Assembly (NCBI RefSeq): GCF_009720775.1
Contig: NZ_WNKW01000001.1
Location: 930,001-994,000, forward strand
From: Pseudoduganella danionis
Lineage (GTDB): Bacteria; Pseudomonadota; Gammaproteobacteria; Burkholderiales; Burkholderiaceae_D
Reading direction: 5' to 3'
DNA: 64,000 nucleotides
A program made the position numbers and the translations under genes. Below, piece by piece: positions 44,116 through 52,974 of this stretch. The notes below the pieces were generated by a model. It did not search any database. It was not told the DNA's origin and saw nothing but the letters and a program-made list of their open reading frames with translations. Numbering within the stretch: the stretch's first letter is position 1; each line of letters begins with the position of its first letter.

Positions 44116-44775
44116 ATGCGACTTCTGCTGGTAGAAGACGATACGATGATCGGTGAAGTAGTGCTTGACCTGCTCAGGGCCGAGCACTACGCAGTCGACT
44201 GGGTCAAGGATGGCGCCATGGCCGATACGGCGCTGCAGACCCAGACCTATGATCTGGTGCTGCTCGATCTGGGCCTGCCGCGTAAAGATGGTCTGGAAGT
44301 GCTGCGCTCGATGCGGGCACGCAAGGAGCTCACGCCCGTGCTGATCGCCACCGCGCGCGACGCCAAGGAACAGCGTATCGCCGGCCTCGATGCCGGTGCC
44401 GACGACTATGTACTGAAACCCTATGATCTGGACGAACTGCTGGCGCGCATCCGTGCGCTGCTGCGCCGCTCGGCCGGCCGTGCCGAACCCGTGTTCGAGC
44501 ATGGCAATGTGAGTGTCAATCCGCAGACGCGCGAAGTGCTGGCCGATGGCAAGCCGGTCAACCTGTCGGCGCGCGAATGGGCCGTGCTGGAAGCGCTGAT
44601 CGCCCGTCCCGGCATCGTGCTGTCGCGCCAGCAGCTGGAAGAGAAGCTGTATAGCTGGAAGGATGAAGTCAACAGCAATGCGGTGGAAGTGTATATCCAC
44701 GGCCTGCGCAAGAAACTCGGTGCGGAACTGATACAGAACGTGCGCGGTCTGGGCTATATGGTTCCCAAACTATGA
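44116..44775 (+). CDS. OmpR/PhoB-family response regulator
   Basis: 219 residues. Receiver domain with Asp-8/Asp-9, phosphoacceptor Asp-51 (LLDLGLPRKDG) and Lys-101, then a C-terminal winged helix (about 125-217, ending HGLRKKLGAELIQNVRGLGYMVPK). The TctD/QseB subgroup is suggested by the sequence. AGGAAA precedes ATG 44116. The stop overlaps the histidine kinase start (ATGA). It is 69 bp downstream of the Do-type protease. Confidence 0.95.
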   Translation: MRLLLVEDDTMIGEVVLDLLRAEHYAVDWVKDGAMADTALQTQTYDLVLLDLGLPRKDGLEVLRSMRARKELTPVLIATARDAKEQRIAGLDAGADDYVLKPYDLDELLARIRALLRRSAGRAEPVFEHGNVSVNPQTREVLADGKPVNLSAREWAVLEALIARPGIVLSRQQLEEKLYSWKDEVNSNAVEVYIHGLRKKLGAELIQNVRGLGYMVPKL

Positions 44776-46157
44776 AGAGTATGAAGGTGAAAGTGCGTAT
44801 GCCGCCGCTGCCCAAGGTGCCGGTGGTAACGCACTCCTTGCGCGGGCGTCTGCTGTGGTTCCTGCTGGCGGCAATTACCATGGCAGCCATCGCGCAGGCC
44901 ATGGTGGCCTACCGCAGCGCGCTGAATGACGCCGACCAGATTTTCGATTACCACATGGAGCAGATGGCGATGGCGCTGCGCTCCAGCGCCACGCTGACCA
45001 ACAAGGCCGCCGATACGGCGGCCGATCCGGAAAACGATGATCTGGTGGTGCAGGTCTGGACCCCGGACGGGGCGCAGGTGTTCCGTTCCCTGTCGCGCGC
45101 GGCGCTGCCCCAGCGCGCCGTGCTGGGCTTTTCCAACGTCAAGGCGAATAACACCACCTACCGGATTTTCTCCGTCCAGACCAGTAACCAGACGGTGCAG
45201 GTGGCGCAGGATATGGCGGTACGCAAGCGCATGGCCGGCACGCTGGCGTTGCGCACGGTGGGGCCGATCGCCGTGATGGCACCCGTGCTGATGCTGGTGG
45301 TGTGGTGGGTGGTCAGCGGCTCGCTGGCGCCGGTGTCGCGCGTCAAGCGGCAGGTGGCGGCGCGTCAGGCCGACGATCTGTCGCCCGTGTCGGAAAACGA
45401 TCTGCCCGATGAAGTGCTGCCGCTGGTGCAGGAGCTGAACCTGCTGTTCGGCCGTGTGCGCACGGCGTTCGAGGCGCAGCAGCATTTCGTGGCCGATGCT
45501 GCGCATGAATTGCGCACGCCGCTGGCGGCGCTGAAGCTGCAGGTACTCAGTCTGGAGCGGGCGCAGGATGACGCGGCGCGCAGTGTGGCGGTCGCGCGCG
45601 TGACGGCCGGTATCGAACGGGCTACCCGGCTGGTCGAGCAGTTGCTGATACTGGCGCGGCAGGAAGGCGCCCAGCAGGAAGTGACGCTGGAACCCGTCAA
45701 TCTGACGGAGCTGGTGCGCCGTACGCTGGGTGATATGACAGGGCTGGCGCAGGCGCGCCAGATTGACCTGGGCGTGCACCATGCGGACGAGGTGACGGTG
45801 GCGGGGCAGAGCGATGCGCTGATTATCCTGCTGCGCAATCTGGTCGATAACGCCATCAAATACACGCCGTCCGGTGGCACCGTCGATATCGACCTGCGCC
45901 GCACGGCCGGTGTGGCCGGCAAGCCGGGCCGCATACTGCTTAGCGTGGAAGATTCCGGCCCCGGCATAGCACCGGAAGAGCGCGAGCGGGTGTTCAGCCG
46001 CTTCTACCGCGTGCCGGGCAGTCCGGCTGGCGGCAGCGGTCTGGGGCTGGCGATTATCCGTTCCATCGCCGAGCGTCATCAGGCCATCCTGAGCCTCGAT
46101 AGCTCCGAGCGGCTGGGCGGGCTGAAGATCAAGGTCGATTTTCCTGACACTGTGTAG
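44772..46157 (+). CDS. Sensor histidine kinase (TctE/QseC type)
   Basis: 461 residues. Two membrane segments (about 24-45 and 155-180) bracket a periplasmic sensor of some 110 residues, then HAMP-like linker and catalytic core. The H-box AAHELRTPLAALKLQ has its phospho-His near 245; the N-box is NLVDNAIKYTPSGG, with DSGPGI and GSGLGLAII as ATP-lid glycine boxes. It partners the response regulator whose gene it overlaps by 4 bp. The signal is unknown; the neighbouring protease genes suggest envelope stress. Confidence 0.95.
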   Translation: MKSMKVKVRMPPLPKVPVVTHSLRGRLLWFLLAAITMAAIAQAMVAYRSALNDADQIFDYHMEQMAMALRSSATLTNKAADTAADPENDDLVVQVWTPDGAQVFRSLSRAALPQRAVLGFSNVKANNTTYRIFSVQTSNQTVQVAQDMAVRKRMAGTLALRTVGPIAVMAPVLMLVVWWVVSGSLAPVSRVKRQVAARQADDLSPVSENDLPDEVLPLVQELNLLFGRVRTAFEAQQHFVADAAHELRTPLAALKLQVLSLERAQDDAARSVAVARVTAGIERATRLVEQLLILARQEGAQQEVTLEPVNLTELVRRTLGDMTGLAQARQIDLGVHHADEVTVAGQSDALIILLRNLVDNAIKYTPSGGTVDIDLRRTAGVAGKPGRILLSVEDSGPGIAPEERERVFSRFYRVPGSPAGGSGLGLAIIRSIAERHQAILSLDSSERLGGLKIKVDFPDTV

Positions 46158-46204
46158 GCCACTCCAGTCTAAAATGCCAGTTTTATCAGGCGTTGGAGCG
46201 GTTC

Positions 46205-47353
46205 ATGGAAAAAATCGGCTTTTCGGGCACCTTCGATCCCATCACCAATGGGCATATGTGGGTGATCAACGAAGCCCGTTCGCTGGCGGACGAGGTGGTG
46301 GTCTTCCTGTCCGAGAATCCGGCTAAAAAGCCCCGTTTCAGCGCCGAAGAACGCAAGAGCATCATTGCGCTGAGCTGCGCCCAGCAGGGCTGGGACAATG
46401 TGCAGGTGGTGATCGTCAAGGGCGATTACACGGCGCGCGCTGCCAAAAAGCAGGGCGTGCACTGCCTGATCCGTGGTATCCGTACCACGGCCGATTTCGA
46501 TTACGAAAACCTGATCCAGCAGACCAATGTGGATGTGCTGCAGGGTGCCAAGACCATCTTCGTGATGCCGCCGCGCGACCTCGGTTCCGTCAGTTCCAGC
46601 TTCGTCAAGGCGCTGGAAGGCCCGATAGGCTGGAACTGGATCATGAAAAAATTCGTACCGGCGCCGGCCTACCATGCGTGGGTGCTGAGCTGGCTGCGGC
46701 GCGAGTGGGAAACCCTGTGGGACTACGACACCATCGATGCCACCGCCATCGCCCATGCCGATGACTGGTTTGTGCGCCTGACCGGCGCCACCATGTATGG
46801 CGGGCCGCAGCGCCACTATCACAACCTCGACCATCTGGTGCACGGCCTGTGCGAAATCCGCGTGTGGGCCGCCAACACCCGCCCTGAACCGGCCGATGTG
46901 GCCATCGTCAAGCAGGCTTTCTGGTTCCATGATGCCGAATATGGTCCGGCCGCCAGTGGCAGCGACATGACGGCCGAGGAAGCCAGCGCGCGCCTGTGGC
47001 TGGACTGCCATCTGGGGCAGGAACGCGAAGATGCCGCCGCGCTGATCCGCGCCACCGACCACTTCCAGGAAGCCCATGTCGAGCACCGCCTCAAAGATGT
47101 GCTGCTCAGCGTCGATCTGGCGATACTGGGGCAGGACGACGAAGTGTATGGCAATTACACGCGCGCCATCCGGCAGGAATACATCCACCTGCCCGATGTG
47201 AAGTACCGCCAGGAGCGCTGTGCGGCGCTGGCGCATATGTGCCGCAAGGCGGAAGCGGGCCAGCTGTTCGGCAACGCTTACTTTGCCGAGCAGTACAACG
47301 AACGTGCCATCGAAAACATGCAGCGCGAAATGGCGCAGCTGACCGCCGCCTGA
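46205..47353 (+). CDS. Fusion of a CoaD-like nucleotidyltransferase and an HD-superfamily phosphohydrolase
   Basis: 382 residues from ATG 46205 (GGAG 6 bp upstream). Residues 1-155 look like phosphopantetheine adenylyltransferase: GTFDPITNGH (8-17), RGIRTTADFDYE (90-101) and SVSSSFVKAL. Residues about 180-382 belong to a metal-dependent HD family: HYHNLDH (204-210), His-242/Asp-243 in FWFHDAEY and a later VDLAILG. CoaD alone is about 160 residues, so the second domain is an extra. CoaD adenylates 4'-phosphopantetheine; whether this protein is the housekeeping enzyme or a paralogue acting on another nucleotide is open. Confidence 0.88.
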   Translation: MEKIGFSGTFDPITNGHMWVINEARSLADEVVVFLSENPAKKPRFSAEERKSIIALSCAQQGWDNVQVVIVKGDYTARAAKKQGVHCLIRGIRTTADFDYENLIQQTNVDVLQGAKTIFVMPPRDLGSVSSSFVKALEGPIGWNWIMKKFVPAPAYHAWVLSWLRREWETLWDYDTIDATAIAHADDWFVRLTGATMYGGPQRHYHNLDHLVHGLCEIRVWAANTRPEPADVAIVKQAFWFHDAEYGPAASGSDMTAEEASARLWLDCHLGQEREDAAALIRATDHFQEAHVEHRLKDVLLSVDLAILGQDDEVYGNYTRAIRQEYIHLPDVKYRQERCAALAHMCRKAEAGQLFGNAYFAEQYNERAIENMQREMAQLTAA

Positions 47354-47413
47354 AGCACGCCGCCACTGACTCCGCAATTTGTTCTCAAATTGAGGAATAA
47401 TTAATTTTGCCAT

Positions 47414-47422
47414 TGTTATAAT
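47414..47422 (+). promoter_or_regulatory. Extended -10 promoter before the membrane protein-UbiA pair
   Basis: TGTTATAAT, an extended -10 (TG-N-TATAAT), 75 bp before ATG 47498. No strong -35 is seen. A small stem CAATTTG/CAAATTG (47375-47392) precedes it. Confidence 0.5.
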
Positions 47423-47497
47423 TGGTGACTTTTTGCGTGATGCCGGGTGCTAACATCGCCCGGCCTTACGCCTGTACTCCAGTTATCCAATTGCTCC

Positions 47498-48505
47498 ATG
47501 TCTGATTATTTCTCCGTGCGCCAGACCGGCGCGCATGCCCCGGCTGTTACTGCTCACCATCCATCGGCGCCTGCTTACTGGGCCGGTTTGCTGGCCGCCT
47601 ACGCCTTGCTGGCGCTGGCCATCATGTACTGGCGCTGGGGTGGCACGGTGGAGGACTCGCTGCACTACTTTGAAACGGCGCGCTATCTGCGCGGCGAACT
47701 GCCGCTGTCTGCGCTGACGGCGCCATTCCCTTACCGCTTATTGCTGCCGGCACTGGCGGCCTACCTGCCCGGCGATGTAAGGCAGAACTTCGCGCTGCTC
47801 AACTGGGTACTCATGAGCGGTGCGGCCTGGCTGGCGGCATTGACGGCGGCACGGCTGGGCTATGCACGCCCCCGCGTGATACTGGCCGGTTTGCTGCTGC
47901 TGGTGGCCGTGCCCACCTTCTGGTATGCCCCTTATCTGCTGGTGGACCCCGGGTCCATCTGTGCCCGTACCGCCTTTGTGCTCGGCGTGGTGTCCGGCCT
48001 GCCATGGCTGGCCGCGCTGGCGGGGTTGATAGGCACGGCCATCCGCGAAGAGAACATCGTTCTGCTGTTCTGGCTGGCCGTATGGCTGCTGTTCACGCGC
48101 CGCCGCGCCTTGCCGCTGGCCGTGCTGGCGCTGGCCGCTGCAGGGGCGTGGATGCTGGCCGTGCGCTGGTATTTCATCGTCGGTCTGCCCAGCTACCGGT
48201 GGCTGCCCAGCTGGTGGATGGTGCAGCATGCGCTGGCTGACTGGCGTTCGCTGCTTTCGCTGGCGCTGGCTGGCTGCGTGGTGTTGCCGCTGGCACTGAC
48301 AGGCTGGCGGCAGGCACCGCAGGCCTGTCTGCCCCTGAAAAGCCTGTTGCTGCTGATGGCCTTGCCGCCACTGTATGCGGCGCTGTGTGTGCGGGTGGAT
48401 GGCCGTATTATCTGGGGCCTGTATCCCATGCTGATTCCACTGGCGTTATCGAGTCGCTGGCTGGAGCGCCTGCTGCCGGCAGCGCACAGCAGGAGCGCAT
48501 CGTGA
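47498..48505 (+). CDS. Polytopic membrane protein of unknown function
   Basis: 335 residues from ATG 47498; an open frame from 47447 was rejected because it overlaps the promoter zone. About nine to ten hydrophobic segments, with an acidic first loop (DSLHYFETARYLRGELP) that resembles GT-C glycosyltransferases working on polyprenyl-phosphate sugars. That resemblance is weak. Its stop overlaps the GTG start of the UbiA-family gene, which strongly suggests a shared pathway, possibly polyprenyl-linked glycan synthesis. Confidence 0.75.
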   Translation: MSDYFSVRQTGAHAPAVTAHHPSAPAYWAGLLAAYALLALAIMYWRWGGTVEDSLHYFETARYLRGELPLSALTAPFPYRLLLPALAAYLPGDVRQNFALLNWVLMSGAAWLAALTAARLGYARPRVILAGLLLLVAVPTFWYAPYLLVDPGSICARTAFVLGVVSGLPWLAALAGLIGTAIREENIVLLFWLAVWLLFTRRRALPLAVLALAAAGAWMLAVRWYFIVGLPSYRWLPSWWMVQHALADWRSLLSLALAGCVVLPLALTGWRQAPQACLPLKSLLLLMALPPLYAALCVRVDGRIIWGLYPMLIPLALSSRWLERLLPAAHSRSAS

Positions 48506-49404
48506 ACAGTATTCTGTCGGCTCACAATGGCCCGCTGCCCCTGCTGCAGGCGATGCGGCCGCGCCAGTGGCTAAAGAACCTGCTGGTGTTCGCGCCCATG
48601 CTGGCCGGTCATGCCCTGACCCAGCCCAGCTTGTGGCAATCGGTGCTGGCCTTCGTGGCGTTTTCCCTGTGCGCCTCGGGCGCCTATCTGCTCAACGATG
48701 CGCAGGATGTGGAGGCGGATCGTCTGCATCCCGTCAAGCGACTGCGGCCGATAGCCGCAGGCCGGCTATCGCCTGCGCGGGCACGGACCGGCAGTGCCGT
48801 GCTGGTACTGGCTGCCCTGTCGCTGGCCTGGCTGGGGGCTGCCGGCCTGGCCTTCTTCGGCGTCATCGTCGTGTATTTTCTGCTGACGCTAGCCTACTCG
48901 CTGTACCTGAAACGCCTGCTGATGGTGGATATCGTCATGCTGGCGATACTGTACACGCTGCGCATACTGGGCGGCGCGGCCAGCACAGGGATAGAGCTGT
49001 CGTTCTGGCTGCTGACGTTTTCCTTCTTCCTGTTCCTGTCGCTGGCGCTGCTGAAGCGGCATAGCGAATTGCAGAACCTGCGCGGGCGCGGACAGGAACG
49101 CAGCCACGGGCGTGGCTATGCCATCGGCGATAGTATGCCGATAGGTATGATGGGCATGAATAGCGCTTTTCTGTCAGTGCTGATCTTTGCGCTCTACTTC
49201 AATTCGGCGAACGTGATTCGCCTGTACCAGCGGCCCGCGTTTCTGTTCGCGGTGCTGCCCTTGCTGATATTCTGGCTCGGGCGTATGTGGCTGCTGTCTT
49301 TTCGCGGTGTCGTCAACGAAGACCCGCTGCTATACGTCAGCCGTGATCCCGTTAGCCTGCTGGTGATCGCCCTGAGTGGCGGCTTGTGCATCATGGCTAG
49401 CTAG
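48502..49404 (+). CDS. UbiA-family prenyltransferase (decaprenyl-phosphate phosphoribosyltransferase-like)
   Basis: 300 residues from GTG 48502; the start is supported by AGGAG 7 bp upstream and by the GTGA overlap with the previous gene. The prenyl-diphosphate motif NDAQDVEADRLHP starts near 65, followed by KRLRPIAAG and a second-motif-like stretch YSLYLKRLLMVDIVMLAILYTLRI. These match the branch that attaches phosphoribose to decaprenyl phosphate, the first step to lipid-linked arabinose, better than ubiquinone UbiA. Eight to nine helices are expected. Confidence 0.85.
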   Translation: MNSILSAHNGPLPLLQAMRPRQWLKNLLVFAPMLAGHALTQPSLWQSVLAFVAFSLCASGAYLLNDAQDVEADRLHPVKRLRPIAAGRLSPARARTGSAVLVLAALSLAWLGAAGLAFFGVIVVYFLLTLAYSLYLKRLLMVDIVMLAILYTLRILGGAASTGIELSFWLLTFSFFLFLSLALLKRHSELQNLRGRGQERSHGRGYAIGDSMPIGMMGMNSAFLSVLIFALYFNSANVIRLYQRPAFLFAVLPLLIFWLGRMWLLSFRGVVNEDPLLYVSRDPVSLLVIALSGGLCIMAS

Positions 49405-49445
49405 CCGCGGCCAGCCGGTGCAAAGCAGGAATCATCAGGCCGGAC

Positions 49446-50201
49446 TTAAAAGCGGTTCCAGTTATTGTGACGATGTTCGGTGGCTTCCTTGAGCAGGTGG
49501 CCGGCGCGTAGCTCGTCTTTCGGGCTCAGGCCATCGCCCAGTTGCACAGTCATCGCCAGCTCCTGTATGGCGGGCGGGTATTCATGTTCGGCCGCCTGTT
49601 CCAGCAGGGCGCGGGCACGGGCATGGTCGGCAAATACGCCACGGCCTTCCTGATACATGGACGACAGCAGGAACATGGCGTGCGGATTGCCCTGCTCACT
49701 GGCCACTCCCAGCCAGCGCGCGGCCTGACGGTCATCGCGCTGGACTCCTTCACCATTTTTGTAGAGTAGCCCCAGCATCAGTGCTGCCCGTGGGTGCTGC
49801 TGGCCGGCGGCATGGGCATACCAGTGCGCTGCGGCAGCAGGTGCCGCAGGCACTGCATCCGTGCCGTTGTGCCAGCCTTTGCGTAGCATTTCGCCGAGCC
49901 GGAATGCGGCTTCCGTGTCGCCGGCCAGCGCGGCCTGCTCGAACAGCGAGGCGGCCTGCTGGCGCTGGCTGGCGCGATCCTGATACAGCAAAGCCAGTTC
50001 GCGCTGGGCGACGGGCAGGCGCTGCTCCGACCATGTCATGAGTTTGCGCTCGGCAGCGGCGTCGGCCTGCTGCGCCGCCCGCATGCTGACAGCTTCGATC
50101 TGCGCCGAAGTGGGCTTCTCCTGCTGGATCTGGCAGGCTGGCAGCATGGCGGCAATCGCCATGGAACAAACGAGTGCGAAGGCGGTTTTAGTCAGGGACA
50201 T
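49446..50201 (-). CDS. Sel1-repeat lipoprotein
   Basis: 251 residues. Lipobox LPAC (Cys-23) after a typical signal, then a coiled region and at least four Sel1-like repeats (AAFRLGEMLRKGW, AALMLGLLYKNGEGVQRD, AMFLLSSMYQEGRGVFAD, AIQELAMTVQLGDGLSPKDE). Such solenoids bind partner proteins; no catalytic role is expected. It follows the nucleotidase gene by 20 bp on the same strand and may be co-transcribed. Confidence 0.9.
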   Translation of the reverse strand: MSLTKTAFALVCSMAIAAMLPACQIQQEKPTSAQIEAVSMRAAQQADAAAERKLMTWSEQRLPVAQRELALLYQDRASQRQQAASLFEQAALAGDTEAAFRLGEMLRKGWHNGTDAVPAAPAAAAHWYAHAAGQQHPRAALMLGLLYKNGEGVQRDDRQAARWLGVASEQGNPHAMFLLSSMYQEGRGVFADHARARALLEQAAEHEYPPAIQELAMTVQLGDGLSPKDELRAGHLLKEATEHRHNNWNRF

Positions 50202-50221
50202 GGTCGGACTCGGGGCAGGTT

Positions 50222-52321
50222 TTATTTACTCAGATCGACGCTGTATTTGGCATAGCCGCTGGCATCGAGCCCACCTTCTGCCGTGATGCTGCTGATGCCG
50301 CTGCTCTTGGCTAGCGCCAGATGGCCCGGTGCCGAACGCAGGATGACGGGACCGGCCGTGGCCACCTTGACGAAGCTCCAGCTGCGCGCGCTGCCGTTGC
50401 TGGCCAGCGTGACCTTGCCGTTGCCGCCGCTACCGAGTGCCGTCAGGTAGTTGCTGACCACGGTCTGGTTGGCATCGGGCGACTTGATGATGGTCTTGCT
50501 GCCATCGATGCCCGGTACCGAACCGCCGCCGCCAGCGCGGTAGTCATTGGTGGCGACGATGAAGTCGTCGCCGTCGGCCACGGCCTTGCCCAGATAGCTC
50601 AGGTTGACGATACGGCTGCCCACTGGCTTGGTGACGTCGATCTGATAGGTCAGGGCATTGTTCTCGGCGTAGAACACGTCGTAGTTGTAGATGGTGCCGT
50701 AGCTCGGTACCAGATCCTGCTCCGTGCTCAGGGCCGGATTGATCTGGGCGAACTGCTTGGCCGCCGTTTCCAGCCATGCCTTGAGGTCGGAGCCTTTGAT
50801 CTTCACGGCCTGCAGATTGTTATTGCTGTACAGGTAAAGGTCGCCCGGATTGCGCACTTGCAGGCCGACCGGTGCGGCCGGGCTGGCGCCCGGTGCAACG
50901 TCGGTGAAGTCGGAGGGACCGTTGCGGCCTGCCTTGAACGGCGCGCTGCACGAGATCACGGGGATATTCTTGTAGCTGGCGATGGTGGCATCGGTGCTGC
51001 TGGCGATGAATTTTTTGACGTAATCGAGCTGGGCCTGATTGACCAGCTGGATGGCGCTGACATCGCCCACCAGTGCGAAGTAGGCCGACATTTCGAAATC
51101 GGTTGCCACGCCCAGCGGCTGTTTGGCGTAGGCGATGGTGGCGGCATGTTCGCTGGCTACCAGCGGTGCGATGCTGGCATCGACCTTGGCATTGGTGACG
51201 CCGTCCGTGTATTTAAAGCCGCGCGATTCCACCGTGGTCTTGGCAGGCTGCACCACCCACTTGCCGCCCTGATAGGCCAGCGTCATCTTGATGATGCCCA
51301 GACGGCGGCCCCAGCTCTGGGCCATCACGGTCGGTACGCCGTTGACGAAGCCGTTGATGGCATCGATCTTGGCGCTGGCCGGGAAGGCGGCGAACGATGG
51401 ATCGAGTGCCGGTGCGCCGGTCTCTTTACCTTTCGGGAAAATCAGGTGCGAGTGGCCGATCAGCAGGGCATCGATGCCGGTGCTGGTCAGGTGGTAGCTA
51501 CCGTTTTCCATTTTCGGGCTGTAGGTGCTCGGGTCGAGGCCACCGTGCGACAGCGCCACTACCAGATCAGCGCCTTTGCTGCGCAGCTCGGGCACATACT
51601 GCTTGGCTGCTTCCTGCACGCCCGTTACGGCGACTTTACCGGCCAGATTTTTCTGATCCCAGTCGAGGATTTGCGGCGGCACGAAGCTCATGATGCCGAT
51701 GTTGATTTTGACGTCGAGCTTGTTGCCATCAGGCGTGACGGCCGAGAAGGTACGTGCCAGTACGCTGTAAGGCTGGACGATAGGCTTGCCGCTGGCCACG
51801 CCCGTGACATTGCTCAGTACCAGCGGGAAGCTCGGGCCGCCGCAATTGCCGGCCGGCTTGCTGACGCCGGGGATGCCGAAATCGGTATTGGTGATCTGGC
51901 TCAGCAGCTGCAGGCCGTAGTTGAATTCGTGGTTGCCGAAGCCGCCGCCATCGTACTTCATGGCGTTCATGGCTTTGTGCACGGCCATGGTTTCGCCGCA
52001 GGTGACAGGTTTGGTCACGGCCTGCAGATCGCCCAGCAGGGTGCCCTGGATTACGTCGCCATCGTCGAGCAGCACATTGTTGGGGGTCTCGGCGCGGGCG
52101 GCCGCCACCAGCGTGGCCGTACGCTCCATACCGAGGCTGGTGTCTTCGGCCAGCGAGTAGTAGTTGTAGCTCATCACGTTGGCGTGCAAATCGGTCGTTT
52201 CCAGCAGCGCCAGCGTTACCGTCGTCCCTTCGGGAATCGACGGGCCGTTTTTGTAGTCCGCGCCGCAGCCAACCAGACCAGCAGCTGCCATGGCAGCCAG
52301 TAACACCACATTGAATTTCAT
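50222..52321 (-). CDS. Bifunctional 2',3'-cyclic-nucleotide phosphodiesterase / 5'-nucleotidase lipoprotein
   Basis: 699 residues. Lipobox LVGC (Cys-19) shows a membrane-anchored periplasmic protein. The metallophosphatase opening LLETTDLHANVMSYNYY, GNHEFNYGL near 145 and GHSHLIFPKG near 290 supply metal ligands. The C-terminal 5'-nucleotidase domain covers about 400-640, with DGDDFIVATNDYRAGGG near 575. It resembles CpdB, which scavenges nucleotides outside the cytoplasm. CpdB is normally soluble, so the lipid anchor is a variation. The gene name is withheld because orthology to cpdB was not tested. Confidence 0.92.
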   Translation of the reverse strand: MKFNVVLLAAMAAAGLVGCGADYKNGPSIPEGTTVTLALLETTDLHANVMSYNYYSLAEDTSLGMERTATLVAAARAETPNNVLLDDGDVIQGTLLGDLQAVTKPVTCGETMAVHKAMNAMKYDGGGFGNHEFNYGLQLLSQITNTDFGIPGVSKPAGNCGGPSFPLVLSNVTGVASGKPIVQPYSVLARTFSAVTPDGNKLDVKINIGIMSFVPPQILDWDQKNLAGKVAVTGVQEAAKQYVPELRSKGADLVVALSHGGLDPSTYSPKMENGSYHLTSTGIDALLIGHSHLIFPKGKETGAPALDPSFAAFPASAKIDAINGFVNGVPTVMAQSWGRRLGIIKMTLAYQGGKWVVQPAKTTVESRGFKYTDGVTNAKVDASIAPLVASEHAATIAYAKQPLGVATDFEMSAYFALVGDVSAIQLVNQAQLDYVKKFIASSTDATIASYKNIPVISCSAPFKAGRNGPSDFTDVAPGASPAAPVGLQVRNPGDLYLYSNNNLQAVKIKGSDLKAWLETAAKQFAQINPALSTEQDLVPSYGTIYNYDVFYAENNALTYQIDVTKPVGSRIVNLSYLGKAVADGDDFIVATNDYRAGGGGSVPGIDGSKTIIKSPDANQTVVSNYLTALGSGGNGKVTLASNGSARSWSFVKVATAGPVILRSAPGHLALAKSSGISSITAEGGLDASGYAKYSVDLSK

Positions 52322-52420
52322 CGTTACCTCAAATTGGGGGAAATTTAAGGTAGCGACTCTAGCGCTGCGCTATGACAGCATCGTGACAGAAGATAAAGGT
52401 TTGCTACTAATGGGCCAGTG

Positions 52421-52891
52421 CTATTCGATCACGGCGGTATTGAAGCCCGGCGGCAGGGCGGCCGGTATCCATGCCCGCCCCACGTAGTGACGCTGATGGC
52501 TGCTGGCCACCATCATCATGTCCGACGGCGACAGGGCCAGCTGGCGCTGCGGCGCGCCCACGCGCGAGCTGTCCGGCGTGCCATGGTTGCTGAGCATGGT
52601 GAACTGCTGGCCCATCAGGTTTTGCAGGTCGGGCAGGGTGGGGCCATTCCAGCTGACGGCAAATACCACGCCCTGCAGGTTGGCATATTCGCGTACCACG
52701 GTGCCGCTGGCCAGCCGGTTCTGGCTGACCGTGTAGACGGCCATGCTGTCGGCGCTGCGCGGCATGATGCTGCGGGCTGCCATCTGGATGCCATTCTGGT
52801 CGAATGACGAGGGCGAGCTGCCCAGTGCTGCATAGGCCAGCGCGCCTTGCAGGACGGAGAGGAAAAGCATGAGTAACAGTGCGCGGCGCAT
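52421..52891 (-). CDS. DUF2844 secreted protein
   Basis: 156 residues. Signal peptide MRRALLLMLFLSVLQGALAYA, then ALGSSPSSF, YTVSQNRLASGTVVREYANLQGVVFAVSWNGPTLPDL and AWIPAALPPGF, the recognisable DUF2844 pattern found in Burkholderiales. Function unknown; often next to a DUF3443 gene, which is absent here. AGGAG lies about 5 bp before the start. Confidence 0.88.
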   Translation of the reverse strand: MRRALLLMLFLSVLQGALAYAALGSSPSSFDQNGIQMAARSIMPRSADSMAVYTVSQNRLASGTVVREYANLQGVVFAVSWNGPTLPDLQNLMGQQFTMLSNHGTPDSSRVGAPQRQLALSPSDMMMVASSHQRHYVGRAWIPAALPPGFNTAVIE

Positions 52892-52974
52892 GATGTGCTC
52901 CTGTGCCTAAGATGGAGCCAGTGTAGGGCGTGGCGCTGTTTTCTGCCGTTAGCGAGATGTAAGCAATCGTTACT

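Noticed and set aside
46193..46205. TTG start four codons before the CoaD-HD ATG
   Set aside because: The TTG overlaps the GGAG ribosome site that serves ATG 46205.
50321..52303. 660-codon open frame on the plus strand opposite the nucleotidase
   Set aside because: Antisense shadow in GC-rich DNA; the minus-strand lipoprotein has clear motifs and signal.
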